A stretch of 64,000 bases of DNA from Ottelia alismoides (Eukaryota; Streptophyta; Magnoliopsida; Alismatales; Hydrocharitaceae): contig JAZKJV010011400.1 in NCBI GenBank assembly GCA_037367405.1, positions 8,368,501-8,432,500 on the forward strand, given 5' to 3'. Below are positions 8,057-16,529 of the stretch, piece after piece; position 1 is the stretch's first letter, and the number at the start of each line of letters is the position of its first letter. Below the pieces are notes generated by a model. That model saw only the letters and a list, made by a program, of their open reading frames with translations, had not been told where the DNA came from and did not search any database. Made by a program: the position numbers and the translations under genes.

Positions 8057-8238
8057 CTGCCAGTGGACAGGTTAGTGAAGTGGCCGACGCAGCTCGTCGG
8101 GCCACATTGCGCGTCGGGCTACAGGCGGGGCGTGCAGTACGACTCGCCGCGGTGGGCATTTCGCGGTAGGATGGTGAGTGCGCGGGCTAGCGCGGGGGAC
8201 TAGTCAAAGACGACACTTTTTTCAGCGGCGGAACAAAC
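8057..8238. repeat. GTAGCCCGAC-type palindromic repeat near OleA-like gene
   Basis: Two hairpin-forming segments occur at about 8084-8125 (GGCCGACGC...GTCGGGCCAC and GCGCGTCGGGCTAC). The same sequence type occurs at 10063-10090 and 25141-25175, so this is a second dispersed repeat family. Nothing else was seen in this spacer. Confidence 0.5.
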
Positions 8239-9378
8239 TTGAATTTTGATCGTGTCTGTATCGAAGCTATTGGATTTCATCTGCCGCCGGTGATCGTTTC
8301 GTCGCTGGACATCGAGCGACAATTGGCTCCAACCTACGAGCGACTGCGATTGCCTGAAGGTCGACTGGAATTGATGAGCGGAATTGCCGAGCGTCGCTTC
8401 TGGGAGCCCGGCACGCCGATCAGCGGGCCTAGCTGCAAGTCGGCGGCGGCGGCTTTGGAACTGGCCGGTATCTCACCGAAAGATGTTGGCTGCCTGATTC
8501 ATGCCAGCGTGTGCCGCGATTATCTGGAGCCGGCCACTGCCTGCCGTGTTCACGCGGCCTTGGGTTTGACCAGCGATTGCTGGGTACATGACATTTCCAA
8601 CGCTTGCCTGGGCTTGCTGAGTGGCATGACACAGATTGCCAACTTGATCCAAAGTGGCGTCATCAAAGCAGGTATCGTGGTGGGTACCGAAAGCGCTCGC
8701 AACCTGGTCGAAGCGACCATCGCAGCCTTGAATGCCGACACCAGTTTAACCCGTCAATCGATCAAGCCCTCGTTTGCTTCACTGACCATTGGTTCGGGTA
8801 GCTGCGCGATTCTGCTGTGTCATCGCGACATGAGCCACACCGAGAACCTGCTGTGTACCACGGTGGCGCGGGCGGAGAGTCAACATCATGAACTCTGTCA
8901 GAGCGAAGGCGATCGCGCGGGAGCAGCCATGCAACCGCTCATGCAGACCGATAGCGAACAACTGCTGCATGCCGGAGTGGGCGTGGGCCAGCGGACGTTT
9001 GATGCGTTGCTCGCACGGGCCAACCTGACGCGAGCGCAGTTTGATCGCACGGTATGCCACCAGGTCGGCCAGGCTCACCGCCGACTGATGCTGGATACTC
9101 TAGGCATGCCCGCTGATAATGACTACTCGACCTTTCACTGGCAAGGCAATACGGGCTCGGTGGCATTGCCCAATGCACTCGCTGCCGGAATTCTCAGCGG
9201 CTCGATTACCGCTGGTCATCGCGTCGCCTTGTTGGGAATCGGATCGGGCATCAACTCGGTCATGATGTCGACGCAATGGAACCGGCCACAAGTGGCGGGA
9301 GAGTTGGATGACAACGCGCGCAAACATCTCGGACGGCCTCTCAGCGCCCCGGCCGGCAGGCTTGTGGCAACGCCTTAG
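8239..9378 (+). CDS. OleA/FabH-like 3-oxoacyl-ACP synthase III (thiolase superfamily)
   Basis: Starts at TTG. The 379-residue product has a complete thiolase triad: Cys123 in DISNACLG, His274 in VCHQVGQAH and Asn304 in WQGNTGS. The NACLG form around the cysteine resembles OleA, which condenses two acyl-CoAs head-to-head, more than housekeeping FabH (usually AACSG). No OleB, OleC or OleD gene is present nearby, so the product may be a beta-keto acid derivative of unknown use, or the enzyme may have a FabH-like role. The next gene overlaps its end by 71 bp, which implies a single transcript. Confidence 0.8.
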   Translation: MNFDRVCIEAIGFHLPPVIVSSLDIERQLAPTYERLRLPEGRLELMSGIAERRFWEPGTPISGPSCKSAAAALELAGISPKDVGCLIHASVCRDYLEPATACRVHAALGLTSDCWVHDISNACLGLLSGMTQIANLIQSGVIKAGIVVGTESARNLVEATIAALNADTSLTRQSIKPSFASLTIGSGSCAILLCHRDMSHTENLLCTTVARAESQHHELCQSEGDRAGAAMQPLMQTDSEQLLHAGVGVGQRTFDALLARANLTRAQFDRTVCHQVGQAHRRLMLDTLGMPADNDYSTFHWQGNTGSVALPNALAAGILSGSITAGHRVALLGIGSGINSVMMSTQWNRPQVAGELDDNARKHLGRPLSAPAGRLVATP

Positions 9379-10066
9379 CAGTTCGACTCTGTCGGTCGAA
9401 GCCATTCGCCAGGTCGATGCGCGAGCGATTGAGCAGTACCACATGTCCTCGCTGGTCTTGATGGAGAATGCGGCCCTGGGCTGTGTGCAATGGCTCAAAG
9501 AGCGTTACCCGTCAGGCCGGCGCACGGTCATCTTGTGTGGCCGCGGTAACAATGGCGGTGATGGCCTGGCGATAGCCCGGCATTTGCGCGTGGCTGAATG
9601 GCCAGCCATGGTTATTCAGCTCGGCCCGATCGCCCAGCTAAGCCAAGACGCGCGGGCCAACTGGGACATCTTGAATGTTCGCCCCAGCCAGCACTGCCGA
9701 CTGGTTGACGACGGGGACATGTACCGGGAGGCAATTCAGTCGCAGATAGATTCTGCCGAACTGATCATCGATGCGATGCTGGGCTCGGGCGCGAGGGGAG
9801 CGCCACGAGCCCCGCTGGCCGACTGGATCATTCGGGCAAACGCCAGTCAAGCGGATCGCATTGCTATCGATATTCCTACCGGTTTGGATGCCACAACCGG
9901 CCAGCCTGCGGCCATCGCGATCAAAGCCACAGCCACACTGACCTTCGTAGCTCGCAAACCCGGTTTCCATTGCCCTGCCGCCCAGCCCTACCTGGGCGAA
10001 GTAATCGTCCTTCCGATCGGCATCCCTCAAGAACTAATCGAAGATCTACTACCTCCTCAATCGTAG
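9308..10066 (+). CDS. nnrE: NAD(P)H-hydrate epimerase (YjeF_N domain)
   Basis: The 252-residue product repairs hydrated NAD(P)H by interconverting its R and S epimers. The signature GRGNNGGDG is at residues 78-86 and the later DIPTGLDATTG segment near 190 is the usual substrate loop. Only the N-terminal epimerase domain is present; the dehydratase (carbohydrate kinase-like) domain that is often fused is absent and not encoded nearby. The first 24 codons overlap the preceding gene in another frame; a later start is possible. The stop TAG lies within a GTAGCCCGAC palindromic repeat. Confidence 0.85.
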   Translation: MTTRANISDGLSAPRPAGLWQRLSSSTLSVEAIRQVDARAIEQYHMSSLVLMENAALGCVQWLKERYPSGRRTVILCGRGNNGGDGLAIARHLRVAEWPAMVIQLGPIAQLSQDARANWDILNVRPSQHCRLVDDGDMYREAIQSQIDSAELIIDAMLGSGARGAPRAPLADWIIRANASQADRIAIDIPTGLDATTGQPAAIAIKATATLTFVARKPGFHCPAAQPYLGEVIVLPIGIPQELIEDLLPPQS

Positions 10067-10090
10067 CCCGACACGCTGTGTCGGCCGCTC
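10063..10090. repeat. Palindromic repeat overlapping the nnrE stop codon
   Basis: GTAGCCCGACACGC followed by TGTGTCGGC forms a hairpin, and the TAG inside it is the stop of nnrE. The same family is seen near 8084-8125 and 25141-25175. Its position could let it act as a transcript end. Confidence 0.5.
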
Positions 10091-10121
10091 TTGCCCGTTA
10101 TCAACTTATCCATTGGACGCC

Positions 10122-10351
10122 TTGGCTAGTCGTGAACGTCTGATTACTTCGAGACATTGGCGGATCTACTAAAGCTGCCTGGCTCTTGCGCTTCGGCAGA
10201 CACTGGCTTGGCCTTCGGCCGCCAGTGCCACCCACATTGGCTAGTCGTGAACGTCTGATTACTTCGAGACATTGGCGGATCTACCAAGCTGCCTGGCTCT
10301 TGCGCTTCGGCAGACACTGGCTTGGCCTTCGGCCGCCAGTGCCACCCACAG
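10122..10351. repeat. Two tandem 115-bp repeats (inverted relatives of the 158-bp family)
   Basis: TTGGCTAGTCGTGAACGTCTG starts at 10122 and at 10237, and the following 115 bp are almost identical in the two copies. The reverse complement carries GGGTGGCACTGGC, a GCCAGTG hairpin arm and CGAAGTAATCAGACGTTCA, all shared with the 158-bp units. The array separates nnrE from a convergent small gene. Confidence 0.85.
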
Positions 10352-10366
10352 ATCCTACGCGTTCCT

Positions 10367-10681
10367 CTAATTCAACAAATCTTCCAGTTTCGCCAAAGCC
10401 AACATCAGTTGATGCCAATGGGCGATCAGTTCGAATGTGTCCAACTCCTCGGCATCTTCTCGATCGAAACCGCGTTCGCTGACTTTGACCGTATTGCCTA
10501 AGACCATCACGCCCTGGACCACAGCCACATCACTTTTCTCTTCAGCCGACAGTTCGACATCGTCGTAGACGGGAACTACTTGCTGCATGATCTTGTGAAC
10601 GGTCCAGAGAGCTGCCTTTTCTTGATCATCGGCGGCGACAACTTGGCGAACGGTGCCACTTTGGATGTAGTACTTGGCCAT
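10367..10681 (-). CDS. Small conserved-type hypothetical protein
   Basis: The 104-residue product begins MAKYYIQSGTVRQVVAADDQEKAALWTV and is acidic and soluble. The opening, a tyrosine-rich strand followed by a helix with DQEKAA, resembles small planctomycete proteins of unknown function, but no known motif is present. It is encoded alone on the minus strand between the repeat array and the divergent MFS gene. Confidence 0.65.
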   Translation of the reverse strand: MAKYYIQSGTVRQVVAADDQEKAALWTVHKIMQQVVPVYDDVELSAEEKSDVAVVQGVMVLGNTVKVSERGFDREDAEELDTFELIAHWHQLMLALAKLEDLLN

Positions 10682-10920
10682 GGTTTAAACTTCCTTGCGT
10701 ATGAGTTGGGGGGAATTGTTATCTGTTTGGCATGCAAGTGTTTTGGGCTCGCTGTCGCTTGCCCTGACGCCCATAGTTATCGCAAGGGGCCGGACAAGTT
10801 CGGTCACCGCTGACGAGAAGTTTGTGAAAAGCAGGCGTGATTGCTACACTGGCGGAGCTTTTTTCACGCCCGCTGGGATTGCCAATTTCAAGCCGACTAA
10901 CGCGCGGAGAGATTTTTTAA

Positions 10921-12309
10921 GTGATTAACTTTCGCAGTGCCGACCGCATGGGCGCCTGGCAATGGGCGGTCAGTTTCATGCTGTTGGCGGCCACCATGAT
11001 CAACTACATGGACCGGCAGACGCTGGCCAACCTGGCCCCACGCATCACCAAACAATTCGAGCTGACCCAGCAGCAGTATGGCAACCTGGAGCAAGTCTTC
11101 GCCATCACCTTCGCCTGCGGTTCGTTGGTCTGGGGCGTCCTGGCAGACCTGGTCCCGGTGCGCATCTTGTATCCCGTGGTCTTGCTGGCCTGGTCAGCCG
11201 TCGGATTTATCACGGGCCTCTCGAACGGGTATGACTCGCTGTTCTATTGCCGTGGAGCCTTAGGATTCTTTGAGTCGGGGCATTGGCCCTGCGCTATGGT
11301 GGTGACGCATGCGATTCTCAGCAGTCGCAATCGTCCGCTGGGAAACAGCATCTTGCAGAGCGGAGCTTCGCTGGGCGCGATTGTCACGCCACTGATCATC
11401 CTGGCCATGGTCAGTGGCAACACGGCCCCGGCAGCCTGGCGACCTCCGTTTCTGATCATCGGCAGCGTCGGTATCTTCTGGGTCATCGCCTGGTTCGCCA
11501 TCGTCCGCAAACACTCGATGCCCTCGGCTAGAGAATTGGCCCGGCTGAATAGCTCGAGCGATTCACAGCTTTCGCCATCCACACTTGAAACGCCAGCTGC
11601 CTCGAGCGCGCGTACGGCCACCAGTACAGCCGACGCAAACAATCCTTATCGAAGCCACCTCAGCGACCCAGCCACCAGCAGCGCCCCGACGCCTGTGCCC
11701 GGCAGTCTGATCAGAATAGTGTTAAGCCAAAAGTTTTGGGCGCTGGTATTGATGGTCGTTTCAATCAACATTGCCTGGCAGATGATTCGCGCCTGGTTGC
11801 CCAAGTTTCTGCAAGAGGGCCGAGGCTACAGCGAGACGGCCAGTTTGACCTTCATGTCCGCCTATTACCTGGCCACCGATGTCGGCTGCATCCTGGCCGG
11901 CGCGGCTGCCCTGGCGATTGCGCGACGCGGCCTGACGGCGCACTCTTCGCGCTTGATTGTGTATGCATGCTGCGCAGCGTTGTCGTCGCTGACGGTAGTG
12001 GCCGCGATGCTCCCAGCCAGCCTGGCGTTCTTGGGCGTGCTGTTGATTGTGGGCGCTGGGACCTTGGGACTATTCCCTTGCTACTACTCGTTCACGCAAG
12101 AAGTGGACGCTGCTCGCGTTGGCAAGGTCACCGGGATGCTGTCGTTCTTGGGCTGGATCTTGTCGGCACCGGTACATCCCTACTTCGGCGCTATCGTCGA
12201 CCGTACCAAATCGTATGACACCGGCCTGGCCTGCGTCGGCTTGGTCCCACTGATCGGCCTGATCGCCATGCTGGTGCTGTGGCCCAAACATCCCGATGCC
12301 GAGCGCTAG
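10921..12309 (+). CDS. MFS transporter (ACS-type, hexuronate/organic anion-like)
   Basis: GTG start; 462 residues with about 12 hydrophobic segments. The N-terminal signature MINYMDRQTLANLAP and the FFESGHWPC segment in helix 4-5 are typical of the anion:cation symporter (ExuT-like) family, which imports sugar acids with protons. A polar Ser/Thr/Ala-rich loop of about 60 residues (roughly 200-260) separates the two halves and is longer than usual. It sits alone, with no sugar-acid catabolic genes nearby, so the substrate is open. Confidence 0.85.
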   Translation: MINFRSADRMGAWQWAVSFMLLAATMINYMDRQTLANLAPRITKQFELTQQQYGNLEQVFAITFACGSLVWGVLADLVPVRILYPVVLLAWSAVGFITGLSNGYDSLFYCRGALGFFESGHWPCAMVVTHAILSSRNRPLGNSILQSGASLGAIVTPLIILAMVSGNTAPAAWRPPFLIIGSVGIFWVIAWFAIVRKHSMPSARELARLNSSSDSQLSPSTLETPAASSARTATSTADANNPYRSHLSDPATSSAPTPVPGSLIRIVLSQKFWALVLMVVSINIAWQMIRAWLPKFLQEGRGYSETASLTFMSAYYLATDVGCILAGAAALAIARRGLTAHSSRLIVYACCAALSSLTVVAAMLPASLAFLGVLLIVGAGTLGLFPCYYSFTQEVDAARVGKVTGMLSFLGWILSAPVHPYFGAIVDRTKSYDTGLACVGLVPLIGLIAMLVLWPKHPDAER

Positions 12310-12339
12310 TCGAAGGGCCAGCCTCTCCTGCGGCAGAGC

Positions 12340-12363
12340 AATTACTTTACATGTAAAGTAATT
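12340..12363. promoter_or_regulatory. Perfect 24-bp AT-rich palindrome
   Basis: The two 12-base halves are AATTACTTTACA and its reverse complement TGTAAAGTAATT. It lies between two convergent genes, where such a hairpin could end transcription on both sides. Its central 18 bp are repeated exactly at 63712-63729, inside a coding region, so it may be a dispersed element. Confidence 0.6.
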
Positions 12364-12389
12364 CAATATCAGCCAGGCACGATGCCAGC

Positions 12390-12854
12390 TTATTCCATTT
12401 CCTTGAGAATCTCTGCCAGGTAGGCGGCGATCGCCTGGCGACTGGCATCGATCAACTTGACGGCCTGCTGCGTTTTGGGATGGCTGACCAGGCCGTCAGC
12501 GGTGTCGATGTTCAGTTCGATAGCCGAACCGTTCCTGGTGAATCGAAACAGCCAGGTCGTAGTGCCCTCAAGCGGCTTCAGGCTGGTGGCAGGCCACTGG
12601 TAATAACGATCGTCGACCAAGGTAGCTCGCAAGTGAATCAAACCAGGCGCATGCGAGACGTCGCGCCACGGCGTGATGGCATCTTTCCGCAGCGCCATCA
12701 CCTCTACCTGCGGCGCGTGCTGGATCAGCGCGGCCCCATGCGCCCCCCAGAATGCTCGCACGCGCGAGGTGCCAGTGGAACGTTGCCACAGCGCCACGCC
12801 CACCAGCGATAGACACACACTGAGCGTCAAGACGATTACGATGCGGCCCGACAA
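12390..12854 (-). CDS. Hypothetical single-pass membrane protein
   Basis: The 154-residue product has an N-terminal hydrophobic segment (about residues 4-23, IVIVLTLSVCLSLVGVALW) acting as membrane anchor or signal, followed by a mainly beta-strand and then helical domain facing outward. No motif was recognised. It is encoded downstream of ftsH in the same direction, but a 165-bp spacer with a repeat element separates them. Confidence 0.65.
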   Translation of the reverse strand: MSGRIVIVLTLSVCLSLVGVALWQRSTGTSRVRAFWGAHGAALIQHAPQVEVMALRKDAITPWRDVSHAPGLIHLRATLVDDRYYQWPATSLKPLEGTTTWLFRFTRNGSAIELNIDTADGLVSHPKTQQAVKLIDASRQAIAAYLAEILKEME

Positions 12855-12948
12855 ACTACCAGCCTTTCTTCAATGGGCCGGCAGCATGCCTGGACGGCAA
12901 CTGTGGGCACACCAGGCAATCTTGCTGCAAGCAACATTCTTGGACACG

Positions 12949-13010
12949 GTTGCCAGGTGGTGGCAAACTTTAACATTCGCTTCCACCATCTGGCGATGGT
13001 GGCTACGAAG
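12949..13010. repeat. GTAGCCACCG-type repeat, diverged copy
   Basis: Contains TTGCCAGGTGGTGGCAA, a CTTTAACATTCGCTT spacer and CCACCATCTGGCGATGGTGGCTACGAAGG. The two halves each fold as a hairpin. It lies just past the ftsH stop codon and belongs to the family also seen at 41832, 51920, 53979, 54809 and 63329. Confidence 0.65.
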
Positions 13011-13019
13011 GTTGTCCGA

Positions 13020-15089
13020 CTAGCCGCCGGCTTGGCTTGCGTCTTCCGCTGGCGGCGTTTGCACGACGATCTTGCGGGTGGCCTGAGCTGTACCGGGTAC
13101 GACGCGGGGACCGGTCAGGTTGGCTTCGATGATCCGCGACAGTTCGTTAGTTTCCATGACTTCGATTTCAATCAAACGCTGCGTCACGGCCTCCAAAGCC
13201 TGGCGACGTTCGAGCAAAATCTGTCGCGTCTTCATGGCCATTTCGTCGATGATACGCTTGACTTCTTCATCGATTTCGCGAGCCGTTTGTTCGCTGTGAT
13301 CGCGTATGTAGGACTCGCCACGGCTGGCCGCCAGGAACGGCGAGCGGTTGCTCTCGCGATAATTAACTCGGCCCAGCCGGCTCATGCCAAATTCCATGAT
13401 CATGCTGCGGGCGATACTGGTGGCGCGTTCCAAGTCATTCTGAGCCCCGGTGCTGATGTCCTTGAGCACGATCTCTTCAGCCAGCGTGCCGGCCAGCAGA
13501 ACTTGCATCTGCGATTCCAACTCGGGCTGGGTCATCAGGTAACGATCGCCCTCGGGACGCTGCAAGGTATAGCCCAGCGCGGCCAGGCCGCGCGGGATAA
13601 TCGAAACCTTGTGAACCGGATCGGTATTGGGCAATGAGTAAGCCACCAAGGCATGGGCCGCTTCGTGATAAGCCACCCGCAACTTTTCGTCGTCGTCCAT
13701 GATGCGGCGTTTCTTTTCCAAGCCCGCCGTCACGCGCTCGACGCCTTCATCAAACTCCTCCTGGCCAACTACGCTCTTGCCTTTGCGCGCAGCCAAGAGA
13801 GCCGCTTCATTGACCAGGTTAGCCAGGTCGGCACCACAGAAACCGCTGGTGATCGAAGCGATCTCTTTCAAGTTCACATTGGGGCCGAGCTTGACGTTTT
13901 TGACGTGGACCTTCAATATCTCTTCGCGCCCCGATTTATCAGGACGATCGACCAGCACATTACGATCAAATCGCCCGGCCCGCAGCAAGGCTGGGTCCAA
14001 GGTCTCCGGTCGGTTGGTGGCTGCAATGACGATGATGCCGTTGTTGGGATCAAAGCCATCCATTTCTACCAGCAGGGCATTGAGCGTCTGTTCGCGTTCG
14101 TCATGCACACCGACCATGCTGCCCGATCGGCTCTTGCCCAGGGCATCCAGTTCGTCGATGAAGATAATGCAAGGCGATTTGGCTTGGGCTTGTTGGAACA
14201 TGTCGCGCACGCGGGCCGCCCCCACGCCGACGAACATTTCCACAAAATCGCTGCCGCTGAGACTGAAGAACGGCACGCCGGCTTCACCAGCAATCGCTTT
14301 GGCCAGCAGGGTCTTACCCGTACCAGGAGGGCCGACCAGCAACACGCCTTTGGGAATACGGCCGCCCAGGCGCTGGTACTTGTCGGGATAACGCAGAAAG
14401 TCCACAATCTCGCGGACTTCTTCGACCGCTTCGTCAACGCCCGCGATGTCATCAAAGGTAATGCCAATATCTTCTTGAGCATACAGCCGTCCGCGCGAAC
14501 GACCGAAAGACATCGGCGAACTGATGCCGCTGATGCGCCGCACAGTGATCATCATGATCAGGATGGTTGCCACCAGGATCAGCAGCAGCAAACCATACTG
14601 CGACATAAACGTCGGGCCATCGCTGTATCCCCAATCGACGTTGCTGGCTTGCAGGAGCGTCCGCATCTCGTCGTTGGTCTTTTCGGAGTCGTCTTTGCGC
14701 GTGCGGAACTTGGCCGTCTTGGGAGCTTGAACTTCGTTGCCGCCATTATCAATCAAGCGATAAGTCATCGTGCCATAGACGACGGTCTTATCCAATTTGA
14801 CATCCGTCAGCTTGCTGACTTCCATCCGCTCGGGACGGTTTTTCAGGTTGATGACTGTCTTGCCTGTAAAACCTTCTTGCAAGCGTTCGGACTGGCGTTC
14901 GACGTATCGCGTATTTTTCAGCAGCGAGACCAGGTCGTCGTAGCTGAGCTGCTTGGTGGTGCTGTCGACAACAAAGACGCTAACGGTCAGCAAGAGCACA
15001 GCGATCAGAGCCAGATACCACATCCAGTTTCCCGGAGTCTTGGGTTCGCTGGACCGCTTTTCGTTACCGTCGTCGTTACTCTTGGCCAT
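13020..15089 (-). CDS. ftsH: ATP-dependent zinc metalloprotease FtsH
   Basis: The start at 15089 is preferred over 15137 because TGAGGT lies 5 bases upstream and the product begins MAKSNDD. The 689-residue protein has two transmembrane segments (about 24-44 and 164-184) around an external domain, an AAA module with Walker A GPPGTGKT (about 253-260), Walker [12 protein letters not shown] and the second region of homology ([20 protein letters not shown]), and the zinc site HEAAH (about 475-479). It is the membrane-bound protease that degrades unassembled or damaged proteins. It diverges from dxr. Confidence 0.96.
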   Translation of the reverse strand: MAKSNDDGNEKRSSEPKTPGNWMWYLALIAVLLLTVSVFVVDSTTKQLSYDDLVSLLKNTRYVERQSERLQEGFTGKTVINLKNRPERMEVSKLTDVKLDKTVVYGTMTYRLIDNGGNEVQAPKTAKFRTRKDDSEKTNDEMRTLLQASNVDWGYSDGPTFMSQYGLLLLILVATILIMMITVRRISGISSPMSFGRSRGRLYAQEDIGITFDDIAGVDEAVEEVREIVDFLRYPDKYQRLGGRIPKGVLLVGPPGTGKTLLAKAIAGEAGVPFFSLSGSDFVEMFVGVGAARVRDMFQQAQAKSPCIIFIDELDALGKSRSGSMVGVHDEREQTLNALLVEMDGFDPNNGIIVIAATNRPETLDPALLRAGRFDRNVLVDRPDKSGREEILKVHVKNVKLGPNVNLKEIASITSGFCGADLANLVNEAALLAARKGKSVVGQEEFDEGVERVTAGLEKKRRIMDDDEKLRVAYHEAAHALVAYSLPNTDPVHKVSIIPRGLAALGYTLQRPEGDRYLMTQPELESQMQVLLAGTLAEEIVLKDISTGAQNDLERATSIARSMIMEFGMSRLGRVNYRESNRSPFLAASRGESYIRDHSEQTAREIDEEVKRIIDEMAMKTRQILLERRQALEAVTQRLIEIEVMETNELSRIIEANLTGPRVVPGTAQATRKIVVQTPPAEDASQAGG

Positions 15090-15327
15090 ATCTACCTCAG
15101 GTTTTGTCGTTGGACCGGGCACAGGGTCAACTTGCATGCAATGGACAATTGTGCCATCTTAGTGCCCACGTCCGTTCAGCTCAGCTTACACACCCCGCCG
15201 GCTAATCGCATTGTTTGGCAGCAAGGGGCCGCTGGCAAGGACCCCAGGCCGGCGAGCCTGCGCCATGTTTGTCGGTTATAGCGACCCGACACCGGCTCGT
15301 CCTTACACCCCACAGGATTCCATCGCA

Positions 15328-16500
15328 GTGCAGGCAAGTCGCGCAGTAGCCGTTCTAGGGGCCACCGGCAGCATCGGACGCGCGACCCTGGATGTCCTGG
15401 ATAAACTAGGAAAACCCTGGTCTCTCTTCGGCCTGTCCGCCCATTCGCGACTGGAACCAGCTCTGCAAGCCGTGCGGCAATTCGGTGCCCACTACCTGGT
15501 GGCTACCTGCCCTGATGCGGCTGGCAAACTGACCGCCGATCAGCTCCCCAACGGCTGTCAGTTGCTGACCGGCGAGTCGGCGCTTTCGCAACTGGCTGCT
15601 CATCCCGAAGTGGACACCGTGGTGGCCGCCATTGTGGGTGCCGCGGGAATGCTCAGCACCCTGGCTGCTGCCCAGGCTGGAAAGCGTATCGCCCTGGCCA
15701 ACAAAGAATCGCTGGTCGTGGCGGGCAGTTTGGTAACTCAGGCAGCCAAGGCAAGCGGGGCAGAGTTAATCCCGGTCGATAGCGAGCACAGCGCCATTTT
15801 CCAGGCTTTAGCGGCCGGCAAGCGTCAGCAGGTCAAGAAAATAATCCTCACTGCCAGCGGCGGACCGTTCCGCACCTGGACGCGGGCGCAGATCGAGCAG
15901 GCCACCGTCAAGGATGCACTGGCTCATCCGACCTGGTCGATGGGCCGCAAGATTACGGTCGATTCGGCCACGATGATGAACAAAGCCCTGGAGATTATCG
16001 AAGCCAAATGGCTCTTCGGCTTGGAGGCCGAAGCGATCAGCGTGGTGGTTCATCCTCAATCGATTGTTCATTCGATGGTTGAGTATGTCGATGGCTCGGT
16101 CATCGCTCAGATGAGTCCACCGGATATGCGACTACCGATTCAATTCGCGCTGACCTACCCCGAGCGGCGAGATTGTCCTTGCCCTAAAATGGATTGGACG
16201 GTCAACTCAGAGTTATCTTTCCACCCGGTGGATTTAGAGCGTTTCCCCGCCCTAAGCTTGGGTTGGGAAGTTGCCCAGCGCGGTGGCTCCACGGGAGCCG
16301 TGGTCAATGCGGCCAACGAAGCAGCCGTGGCATTGTTTTTGGATGGCAAGATTCGCTTCGTCGATATTGTGCCGGCTTGTCGCCGCGTATTGGCAGAACA
16401 TGAGTTTGATCCCTCGCCCACGCTGGACCAACTGCTCAAACTGGACCAGTGGTCGCGGAGTGAAATCGGGCGCTGGGCAAGCGGTCAGGTGAGATGTTAA
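15328..16500 (+). CDS. dxr: 1-deoxy-D-xylulose 5-phosphate reductoisomerase
   Basis: Catalyses the committed step of the MEP isoprenoid pathway (DXP to MEP with NADPH). The NADPH loop GATGSIG is a few residues after the start, and the conserved ANKESLV and VDSEHSA segments follow. GTG at 15328 is chosen: it has AGGA upstream and yields the family-typical 390 residues. The frame extends back to 15211, with another ATG at 15265, so longer starts are possible. It is followed by rseP after 29 bp, and this dxr-rseP order is a widespread bacterial arrangement. Confidence 0.95.
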   Translation: MQASRAVAVLGATGSIGRATLDVLDKLGKPWSLFGLSAHSRLEPALQAVRQFGAHYLVATCPDAAGKLTADQLPNGCQLLTGESALSQLAAHPEVDTVVAAIVGAAGMLSTLAAAQAGKRIALANKESLVVAGSLVTQAAKASGAELIPVDSEHSAIFQALAAGKRQQVKKIILTASGGPFRTWTRAQIEQATVKDALAHPTWSMGRKITVDSATMMNKALEIIEAKWLFGLEAEAISVVVHPQSIVHSMVEYVDGSVIAQMSPPDMRLPIQFALTYPERRDCPCPKMDWTVNSELSFHPVDLERFPALSLGWEVAQRGGSTGAVVNAANEAAVALFLDGKIRFVDIVPACRRVLAEHEFDPSPTLDQLLKLDQWSRSEIGRWASGQVRC

Positions 16501-16529
16501 ACACTTAGAACGAGATCGGTTCGACACTG

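Noticed and set aside
12340..12363. Standard Rho-independent terminator
   Set aside because: The stem is AT-rich and has no GC-rich base or following T-run; it is perfectly palindromic and repeated elsewhere, so it is listed as a palindrome of unknown role.
13653..15281. Plus-strand ORF of 542 codons opposite ftsH
   Set aside because: Antisense shadow of ftsH, rich in His, Gln and Phe as expected from the reversed codons of a conserved gene.
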